Origin: an uncultured Bacteroidales bacterium
GTDB lineage: Bacteria; Bacteroidota; Bacteroidia; Bacteroidales; P3
NCBI GenBank assembly: GCA_910578275.1
Contig: CAJTPR010000003.1
Location: forward strand, 62,001 to 126,000
Direction: 5' to 3'
Length of the DNA stretch: 64,000 bases
Part shown: in pieces, positions 37,038-45,200 of the stretch
How the letters are laid out: every line of letters begins with the position of its first letter
How positions within the stretch are numbered: the stretch's first letter is position 1
Program-made: the position numbers and the translations under genes
The notes under the pieces: generated by a model
Database searches by the model: none
What the model was told of the DNA's origin: nothing
Seen by the model: only the letters and a program-made list of their open reading frames with translations

Positions 37038-38225
37038 ATGGAGGCGAACACAAAGTATGAGCAAAGGGGCGTTTCGGCGGCCAAGACCGATGTGAAGAAA
37101 GCCATCGGCGGACTGGACAAGGGGCTTTTCGCCAAATCCTTTTGCAAGATCATCCCCGACGTGATGGGCGAGAACAAGAAAAGCGTGTTCGGACCGTCCT
37201 ATTGCAACATCATGCATGCCGACGGGGCGGGAACGAAAGCGGTTCTGGCCTACCTCTATTGGAAAGAGACGGGCGACCTTTCGGTCTGGCGCGGCATCGC
37301 CCAGGACTCGGTGGTGATGAACACCGACGATCTGCTTTGCGTGGGGGCGACCACGAATCTGGTCCTGTCTTCCACCATCGGGCGCAACAAGTTCCTTATT
37401 CCCGGCGAAGTGTTGAAGGAAATCGTGGAGGGAACCCAGGAATTCGTGGAACGGATGGCGCAGAACCATATCAAGATCACGTTTGCCGGCGGAGAAACCG
37501 CCGACATGGGCGACAGCGTGCGCACGATCGTCGTCGACAGCACCATCGGCGCGCGTATGAAGAAAAGCGAGGTTATCGCCTGCGACCGGATCCAGGCCGG
37601 GGACGTGATCATAGGCTTGTCGTCTTTCGGACGAACCACCTACGAGGACGTCTACAACAGCGGCATCGGCAGCAACGGGCTTACCAGCGCGCGTCACGAC
37701 GTGCTCAAACATGAATATGCCGGAAAATATCCCGAGTCGTTCGACAGCGCCGTGGACGACAGTCTCGTTTACAGCGGCACCAAGGGATTGACCGATGAAA
37801 CGGGTGTGGAGGGTCTCGACGTGGGAAGGCTTTTGCTTTCGCCTACCCGTACCTACGCGCCGGTGATCCAGGCGATATTGGACAATTATCGTCCCAGCGT
37901 GCACGGTATCATTCACTGTACGGGCGGGGCGCAGACCAAGGTGATGAATTTCGTCGAAAACCTGCATGTGGTCAAGAACAGCCTGTTCGCCACGCCTCCC
38001 GTATTCAACCTCATTCAGGCCGAGAGCGGCACGTCCTGGCAGGAGATGTACCAGGTTTTCAACATGGGGCATCGCATGGAACTGTACGTAAAGGAAAACA
38101 TCGCCGCCGACGTGATCAAGATCGCCCGTTATTTCGACTTGGAAGCCAAGGTGGTGGGCTATTGCGAGAACAGTTCGAGAAACATGCTTACCATCGACGG
38201 GGAATACGGCACTTTCACGTATTGA
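37038..38225 (+). CDS. purM: Phosphoribosylformylglycinamidine cyclo-ligase (AIR synthetase)
   Basis: 395 residues from MEANTKYEQRGVSAAKTDVK, matching the Bacteroidales form of PurM, which closes the imidazole ring in purine synthesis using ATP. Seen: KSFCKIIPDVM, CNIMHADGAGTKAVLAYLYW (ATP/phosphate-binding core), DDLLCVGATTNLVLSSTIGR, ITFAGGETADMGD, GLTSARHDVL and FNMGHRMELYV. ATG 36999 is an alternative start. The gene follows the OmpA gene by about 60 nt. A hairpin-T terminator follows. Confidence 0.93.
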   Translation: MEANTKYEQRGVSAAKTDVKKAIGGLDKGLFAKSFCKIIPDVMGENKKSVFGPSYCNIMHADGAGTKAVLAYLYWKETGDLSVWRGIAQDSVVMNTDDLLCVGATTNLVLSSTIGRNKFLIPGEVLKEIVEGTQEFVERMAQNHIKITFAGGETADMGDSVRTIVVDSTIGARMKKSEVIACDRIQAGDVIIGLSSFGRTTYEDVYNSGIGSNGLTSARHDVLKHEYAGKYPESFDSAVDDSLVYSGTKGLTDETGVEGLDVGRLLLSPTRTYAPVIQAILDNYRPSVHGIIHCTGGAQTKVMNFVENLHVVKNSLFATPPVFNLIQAESGTSWQEMYQVFNMGHRMELYVKENIAADVIKIARYFDLEAKVVGYCENSSRNMLTIDGEYGTFTY

Positions 38226-38252
38226 TATACAGGCATTCATCGGTTCGGTCAG

Positions 38253-38302
38253 AAAGCGGTATGCGTGCGGTTTGTTTGTAAATTGCACGTATACCGCTTT
38301 TT
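38253..38302 (+). terminator. Terminator of purM
   Basis: AAAGCGGTAT (38253-38262) pairs with ATACCGCTTT (38291-38300), with GTGC/GCAC able to extend the stem, followed by TTT. The apical loop is large for an intrinsic terminator but position and T tract fit. Confidence 0.55.
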
Positions 38303-38404
38303 ATGTTGAAATTAACAGCCGATTGTTGATGGTTTCGGCATCCGGGGCAGGGGCTTGCCGTTCGGAATGTCCTAATTTCGCACGTTTTTTCAAGAAGACC
38401 ATAG

Positions 38405-41005
38405 ATGATACAAGCTGTACGCCATATATCAGGAAAGGTGTTTTTTTTCCTGTTGTCTTTCCTGCCTCTTTTTCTTCAAGCCCAGCATTACCACGTGGTA
38501 AAAGGGCAGATTTATGATCAAAAGGACAAATTGGTGCTGCCTCAGGCGCAAGTGGTCGTCATGGGAACCAGCGGCCAAGGCGCGGTTTCCGATATGGACG
38601 GCAACTACGTGCTTGCCGTCGACAAGGCCGAAGTGGAGTTGAACTTCCGTTATCTGGGCTATGAAGACAAGCTCGTCACCGTCACGTTCGCCAAGGGGGA
38701 ATCGGAAAAGGTGCTTAACGTGGGCTTGAGCTCGACGGCCACCACCTTGGATGCCGTGCAGATCCAAGGAGAGCGCCTGCAGCGTGATGGCAAGACTTCC
38801 ATCCAGACCATGGAGGTGGTGGGGCTGGAAAGCATCGCCAAGAACAACGTGACCACGTTGGATCGCGCCTTGAAAGGCGTGGCCGGCCTGGCCATCGTGG
38901 ATAACGAGCCCCAGATGCGGGGCGGTAGCGGTTTCAGTTCCGGCATGGGCAGCCGCGTGATGTTGCTGTTGGACAACATGCCGATGTTGCGGGCCGATGC
39001 GGGTCGTCCGGCATGGAACCTGGTCTCGATGGAAGACGTGGAGCAGATAGACGTTCTCAAGGGGGCCGCTTCGGTCCTGTACGGTTCGGCGGCGATAAAC
39101 GGTGCGATCAACGTACATACCAAATATGCTTCCACGACGCCGGTAAGTTCGTTCAAGGTGTATGCGGGCGTTTATGAAAAGCCCGACGGGCTTACCTACG
39201 ACAAGAACATCAAGGAAAAGAATCCGGAACCGCCTTACGACTACTTGCACCGCGTCGAAAAGGTAAAGGATCGCTCTTGGACACGGGGTTGTCCCATCAA
39301 GACGGGCGTGGCGCTCAACCACTCCAGGCAGTTGGCCAAATGGTGGGATTTCAATGCCAATGTCGACTATTCCTACGACGACGGTTATCGTCTCGGGCCG
39401 GAACAGGAACCTGGAAACCGCGTGGAACCTGCCGAACAGCGGGTGCGCGCCAGCATGGGAAACAGGTTCCATATCAACGACAGGTGGACGTTCGCGCTCA
39501 ATGCCAACGCGATGTATTCCGACAACCGGATGTATAACTTCTGGGCCAACGCGCTCGACGGAAAGTACCGTCCTTTCGGAAACCTCGAGGACGGCAAATG
39601 GGCGACGACCTTGAGCCATTTCAAGGACGTGGTGGTATTGGTCGATCCGCACCTCAAATACGTTTCGCCCAAGGGCGGCGTGCACGAACTGGACAACCGC
39701 TACATGTTCTCCAACAACAATGTCATCAATATCTCGGGGCAGGACGCGCGTTCCCATTCGGTGTACAATACCTACCGTTATCGCAAGACTTTCGAAAAGG
39801 CGGGCGACTTGGGGCTCGTGGCCGGTGTGGCGAACCAATATACCTATTCGAGCGGCGAAGTGTTTTCGGGCAACATGTACGACATCGGCAGCAAGGGCTC
39901 GCACACGGCGGACAACCTGGCGGTGTTCGTGAAACTGGAAAAGCCGTTCCTGAAAGAAAAGAACTTGCGGCTGGAATTGGGCGGCCGGCTTGAAAACTGC
40001 TTCGTGGACGATTGGCATGAGATGAGCCCCGTTTTCCAAGTGGGCTTGAATTACGCGCTCGTCAAGTCGGGTACCGTGTTCCGTCTTTCGGCCGGACAGG
40101 GTTACCGGGCGGCCACGATCGGCGAAAAGTTCATCACCACGCGTGTGGGTATGTACGGATTCTATCCCAATCCCGACCTGAAGTCCGAAAAGAGCCTGAA
40201 CATGGAACTGGGCATCCGCCAGTATCTCAAGACGGACGTGCTTTCGGGCTATCTGGACGTGGCCGCGTTCCATCAGATCTACTGGAACTACATAGAGTTT
40301 TTCATGGGGCCTTGGAACTTGGACGAGACCATGCCTATCGGCAAGCGTTTCGGTTTCGAGTTCTTCAATACGGGTTTGGCCACGATAACGGGGGCGGAGG
40401 CGTCCTTGGGAATGGAATTCGACATAGTGGAAAACCTGCAATTGCAATTGCAGGCCAACTACACGTATTCGTTGCCGGTATGCAAGGAAACCGACAAAGT
40501 GTACAAGAGCACGTCGAGCAAGGATTACATGTATTCCAATTCATCTTCGAATACGGACGGGAACATACTCAAATACCGTATCCAGCACATGGCCAAGTTC
40601 GATTTCGACCTCAAGTTCTTCAAGTATTTTTCCGTGGGCATGGGCGTCCAGTACATGAGCGCGATGAAGAACGTGGACGGCGTGTTCATCGAGATGGACA
40701 AGAACAAGGAAGGCTATGCCCCTTGGCTGGACAACATGGACATGGATCTTCCCTTTTACGGCATAGACGAATTCATGAAGAGGCATTCCTGGGGTTCGTT
40801 GGTGCTGGATTTGCGCGCCAGCGTGGATATAAGCCATTTCACGTTCTCCTTTGTCGTGAACAACCTGCTCAATGCCGAATATTCCTTGCGGCCGCTCTAC
40901 ATCGAGGCGCCGAGGACCTATACGTTGCAGGTGACCTATCGCTTCCAGGACATAAATCCCGTTACCTGGTTCAGGCGCAACAAGGCGGATGTGGCCAGAT
41001 TGTAG
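38405..41005 (+). CDS. TonB-dependent outer-membrane receptor
   Basis: 866 residues. Signal peptide (VFFFLLSFLPLFLQAQ), a carboxypeptidase-like regulatory domain (VKGQIYDQKDKLVLPQAQVV, about 28-110), a plug domain (IAKNNVTTLDRALKGVAGLA, RVMLLLDNMPML, DVEQIDVLKGAASVLYGSAA), then a long 22-strand-type barrel ending TYTLQVTYRFQDINPVTWFR. It resembles CirA/BtuB-like Bacteroidetes receptors more than SusC, and no SusD partner follows. Ligand unknown. It lies 39 nt upstream of a PCMD-type T9SS protein, suggesting one transcript. A TAATTTCG element at 38373-38380 may be its promoter. Confidence 0.9.
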   Translation: MIQAVRHISGKVFFFLLSFLPLFLQAQHYHVVKGQIYDQKDKLVLPQAQVVVMGTSGQGAVSDMDGNYVLAVDKAEVELNFRYLGYEDKLVTVTFAKGESEKVLNVGLSSTATTLDAVQIQGERLQRDGKTSIQTMEVVGLESIAKNNVTTLDRALKGVAGLAIVDNEPQMRGGSGFSSGMGSRVMLLLDNMPMLRADAGRPAWNLVSMEDVEQIDVLKGAASVLYGSAAINGAINVHTKYASTTPVSSFKVYAGVYEKPDGLTYDKNIKEKNPEPPYDYLHRVEKVKDRSWTRGCPIKTGVALNHSRQLAKWWDFNANVDYSYDDGYRLGPEQEPGNRVEPAEQRVRASMGNRFHINDRWTFALNANAMYSDNRMYNFWANALDGKYRPFGNLEDGKWATTLSHFKDVVVLVDPHLKYVSPKGGVHELDNRYMFSNNNVINISGQDARSHSVYNTYRYRKTFEKAGDLGLVAGVANQYTYSSGEVFSGNMYDIGSKGSHTADNLAVFVKLEKPFLKEKNLRLELGGRLENCFVDDWHEMSPVFQVGLNYALVKSGTVFRLSAGQGYRAATIGEKFITTRVGMYGFYPNPDLKSEKSLNMELGIRQYLKTDVLSGYLDVAAFHQIYWNYIEFFMGPWNLDETMPIGKRFGFEFFNTGLATITGAEASLGMEFDIVENLQLQLQANYTYSLPVCKETDKVYKSTSSKDYMYSNSSSNTDGNILKYRIQHMAKFDFDLKFFKYFSVGMGVQYMSAMKNVDGVFIEMDKNKEGYAPWLDNMDMDLPFYGIDEFMKRHSWGSLVLDLRASVDISHFTFSFVVNNLLNAEYSLRPLYIEAPRTYTLQVTYRFQDINPVTWFRRNKADVARL

Positions 41006-41044
41006 ACATGGCAAGTAAATTGTAAATTTTAATATTCAAATCAA

Positions 41045-42010
41045 ATGAAAAAGACGTTTTTGTTTGTAAGCGCCTTGTCGCTCTTCCTGGGACAGGGCAT
41101 GGCTCAGAATGAAGCCTTGCCGGACGGCAAGTTCGAGTATTGGGAACAGGAGAAACTGTACGGAAGTGACGAGACTTATGATGACCTGGCTCATCCTTTC
41201 TGGGAATCGTTGAATATCCTCGCCACCTTGCCGCCCGACTTGTTCACCGGTCCGGTGACGTTGTTCAAGGACAAGGGACGCTCGGGCGCCGCGGATGATT
41301 TCGCTCCCAAGATGGTATCCAACTTCATGAAGTTCGGAGAAGACAAGGAAATCTTCCTGCCCGGTGTCGTGGGCGCGATAACCGTATGGACCGACAAGCA
41401 GACCGCCACCTTCGGTCGTCCGTTCGCTTCCCGCCCCAAAGCCATCAAGGGATATATGAAATATGCGCCCGTGAATGGCGACAGCGCCTGTATTTTCGTG
41501 GAAGTATACAAGTACAACGCGGCTGCCGGCATGCGTCAGACCATCGGAAGCGTGAAGAAGATCTACAAGGACTCCGTCAAGGACTGGACGGCTTTCGAAT
41601 GGCCTTTGACTTACAATAGCGACATGACGCCCGATTCCATCAGCGTGTTGTTCGTGTCCAGCGCCGGTTACGATTTCAACGACTTGTTCAACTGCAAGGG
41701 ACAGATCGGCAGTACGATCTGGGTGGATGACGTGGAATTCGTCTACGACGGGGTGTCCATCCAGGAAAATCCCGAATTGGCCGCTACCCGGCTTTATCCC
41801 AATCCTTCCGCCGACGGCGTGTTCCATTTGGACGTGAAGGCGGCTTGTCGCGTGGAGGTGATTTCCATGGCCGGTCAAGTGTTGCGGCGCACGGAATTTT
41901 CCGCACCTGGCCGGTATTCCTTGAACCTCGGAGCATTTGTCAACGGGGTTTATTATGTCCGTCTTTCCAACAATGACGGCGCGGCGGTTTTGAAAGCCGT
42001 CCGCAGGTAA
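41045..42010 (+). CDS. Secreted PCMD-type protein with T9SS sorting domain
   Basis: 321 residues. Signal peptide (TFLFVSALSLFLGQGMAQ), then a beta-sandwich of the putative carbohydrate metabolism domain type (about 21-235): ALPDGKFEYWEQ, FGRPFASRPKAIKGYMKYAP, and GSTIWVDDVEFVYDG, the family's terminal motif. A type A T9SS sorting domain fills 250-321 (ATRLYPNPSADGVFHLDV, VISMAGQVLRRTEF, FVNGVYYVRLSNN). It is surface-exported. It shares the PCMD fold with the heads of the two giant proteins that follow, and is coupled to the TonB-dependent receptor upstream. A terminator follows. Confidence 0.82.
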   Translation: MKKTFLFVSALSLFLGQGMAQNEALPDGKFEYWEQEKLYGSDETYDDLAHPFWESLNILATLPPDLFTGPVTLFKDKGRSGAADDFAPKMVSNFMKFGEDKEIFLPGVVGAITVWTDKQTATFGRPFASRPKAIKGYMKYAPVNGDSACIFVEVYKYNAAAGMRQTIGSVKKIYKDSVKDWTAFEWPLTYNSDMTPDSISVLFVSSAGYDFNDLFNCKGQIGSTIWVDDVEFVYDGVSIQENPELAATRLYPNPSADGVFHLDVKAACRVEVISMAGQVLRRTEFSAPGRYSLNLGAFVNGVYYVRLSNNDGAAVLKAVRR

Positions 42011-42063
42011 TCCGGGAAAGGATTCAACGGATTTCTGACAATCAGTTTGTTATCCGAAAAACC

Positions 42064-42097
42064 AAAGGGGCGGTTTCAGTAAAATCGCCCCTTTTTT
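42064..42097 (+). terminator. Rho-independent terminator after the PCMD/T9SS gene
   Basis: AAAGGGGCG (42064-42072) pairs with CGCCCCTTT (42086-42094), loop 13 nt, followed by further T. It separates the receptor/PCMD transcript from the giant repeat genes. Confidence 0.85.
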
Positions 42098-42223
42098 CAT
42101 GCCCTGTCCGGATGCTTTATAATGTATTTTAAATTAGTTATTTATGGAAGTATCCTGTGCGGAGTCTCTTGATGACGATGAACTTCGGTAATCTTGTCGT
42201 GCCGCGTGCGCGCGAGACGGTTG

Positions 42224-42231
42224 TATTTTTG
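42224..42231 (+). promoter_or_regulatory. -7 box for the first giant repeat gene
   Basis: TATTTTTG, matching TAnnTTTG, 40 nt upstream of ATG 42272. No TTTG at standard spacing. It supports ATG 42272 over the earlier in-frame ATG 42194. Confidence 0.45.
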
Positions 42232-42271
42232 TGCCGATTCACCGTTCAAGCCGGTAGAAACATCGCAGTGT

Positions 42272-45200
42272 ATGAAGAAACTGTTTCTTTTTTTGTTTTG
42301 CTTGGCCGTTCTTCCTTCCGCCGCCCAAGTAAACACGTTTCGTGGAACGCCCCAGGCACCGAATCATGACTTTGAATCGTGGGATGATCCCGAACCTTGG
42401 GGTTGGAACTCCAGTTCCTGTTTCGAGGCGGGGAATGCCGCATCCGGATATAAGAGGAAGCAATCCGTATGGCGCAGCATGGATGTGAGGCCGGGCAGTC
42501 CCGGACGATATTCCGCGCAAATCAAGGTTACCAAGTCGAATTGGACGGACATATCGCATTGGCTCGGGAGCGCTTGGGCGCAAATGGGCACGTTGACGAC
42601 GGGCACCTTGTATTTCAAGGGAGATGCCGGCAATGCGAGTTCTTGCATCTATACCAATACCGGCGATAACTCGAAACGTTGGGCGTTTACGGGGCGTCCC
42701 GACTCCATCGTGTTCTGGGCCAAGTGGGCGCAGGCCGGACGCCCTGCCGACATGACGCTGTATCTGCATGGAAATTCCAAGTTCGAAGACCGTAATCCGA
42801 ACGGTACGGCAAGCGGTACGGTCATCGGTTCGGCCCATCGGAAGATAACCCGTGGAGATGGGAACTGGATACGGTACAGCGTTCCGGTGTCCTACCAGAC
42901 GCAGGAAAATCCCGCCTACATGCTGTTGAGTTTCACGGCAGGCAACAACTTCCGCGAGGTGGTGGAGGGTGACGAGCTCTTGGTGGACGACGTCCTGCTC
43001 GTATATGATCCCGTCTTGACCATAGATACGCTTACGCCCTTGACCGTGGCCTACCACGGGAACGAAAGCATTGAATTCGAACTTCCGTACACGTTCTTTT
43101 CCGGAACCGCCGCTCCCTTGGACGCCGCCGCGCAAAACAAGTTGTCGCTTTACATCTCGGACGCGGACGGGAGTTTCGACCACGCGCGCTTGTTGGTCGC
43201 GTTGGCGGTTCCGGGCGGTGACAATATCCGCCATGAAGGCCGGATAAAGGTCTCCTTGCCCGCTTCCACGACCGATTCCGACAAATACCGCATCAAGCTG
43301 GTCGCGTCCAACTATGCGCTGGAAAGCAATATCATCGATCTGGACATCTACAAGCAGTGGTATCTCACCATCTTGCCGGCAAGCGGTTTCGGGCAGACCA
43401 ACGCCGTGGACAAGAAAGCCTGCCGGGACGCAAGCCGCCAGACCGCCCTTGCCGCGGCGAATCCGGATTGTGTTTTCCTGCGCTGGGAAGAAAACGGCCG
43501 TGTGGTGGAGGGCGCGGAGGCGGAATATGTTTTCAACATCACGGGAGACCGGACGTTGCGCGCGGTCTTCGATACCACGTTCACGCTTCGTTTCGCTCCC
43601 GCCACGGGTGCGAGGGGCTATTTTGCCAATGGCGAAATCCGCCCGCAGGAAATCACGCTGGTGCACGGGGAAACGGCCAAGATGCGCGCCGACTTGGAAA
43701 TCGGTTACTGTTTCCAGGGCTTTGAACTGGACGGCATCGCATGGCACGGGGAAAAGCCCGAACACGACTATGTGGCGGTCAGGGGCGGTACCGTCCATGT
43801 CCTTACGGACAGCATCGCCTACGATTTCGCTTTTTCGGTCTATCCCGATGCCAAGCTGGGGACGATAACCGAGAGCGGCGACGGTACCTACAAGCATTTC
43901 AGTACCGTAAGCGCGCAGGCCGCGGCCGCGAACGAATACAGCCGTTTCTCGCATTGGGAGGACACCGACGGCAATGTCGCCGGTACGGAGAGCCTGTTGC
44001 GTTTGCACGATATAAGCAAGGGCGGCAGCTACCGGGCCGTTTTCGATGAGACCTTCCATCGTGTGCGCCTGAGCGTGAGCAACCCTTCGGACGGCTATGC
44101 GTTGCAATGCGCCCAGCGCAAGGCGGACAGTTCCTACAGCGCGTTCGACTTGACGCATGTTTACCTCCGGGCCGAGCCCGGGAGGGGTATCGGCTTCCGG
44201 AGATGGGAGGTGAAGCGAAACGGTATAAGCCTGGCCGACATAACCGAGAATCCTTACGATTTGACGAACAACACGCACTTGGATGCCGATTACGAATTCC
44301 ATGCCGTATTCGACACGTTGATGTATCATCTTTCGCTTTCGGCACGAAACGGCGAGGCGGAAGGCGAGGGCACGTATGTGTACGGTCGCACCGTCTTGTT
44401 GCGCTGTACGCCTGAGGCGGGTTTCCATTTTTCGAGATGGGAGAGCGCTTCCGGCGTTCTGGGGTTTGAGGATACGCTGCGCGTGAGGATATTCGGGGAT
44501 ACCGCCATCACGGCCGTTTGCGAGCCGGACGAGTATCTTGTGGAAATAAGGTCGAACGATGCGGTTTTGGGGCGTGTGGACAAGTCCAGTGGCATGTATG
44601 CGTATTTTACCGATCTCGAGCTCCATGCCATGGCCGCTTCCGGAGCCGAGTTGCGTTATTGGGTGATCGACGGGGACACCCTCGGCACGGAGGCCGCCTA
44701 TACGTTGAAAGTGAAAGGCCCCTCTGTCGTCTTGGCCGTTTTCAGCCATGTTCGTTCGAATGTGTCGCTTCACGTGGAGAACGGAACGTCCGGAACGGTT
44801 CACGGGGCGGGAATCTATGAATGGCACAGTCCGGTGGAAATACGTGCCGAGGCGTTTTCCGGCTATCGTTTCGACGGATGGAGGACACCTCAAGGGGATA
44901 CGATCCGGCGGAATGTCATCCGTATAGGTGCCATAGAGGGCGATACTTCGTTGCAAGCCTTGTTTTCCCCGCTTTTTTTCGACCTGCGTTTGCAGGCGGA
45001 AGGTGCGGGTCAGGTGTTCGTCGGTGCTCCGGCGGACGGACAGGATCATGCGCAGGTCGGCTATATGGAGTATGTGGAAATCAACGCCGTGCCTCAAGCC
45101 GGCCATGAGTTCGAGGGATGGTACGACAAGGACGGCAAGTTGCTCGGAACCTATGCGCAGGACGGCCTTGCGGTCAGAGGCGATACCGTGATCCGAGGCC

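Noticed and set aside
38405..42010. SusC/SusD polysaccharide utilisation locus
   Set aside because: The receptor resembles the CirA/BtuB-like type, no SusD-like lipoprotein follows, and no glycoside hydrolases are nearby.
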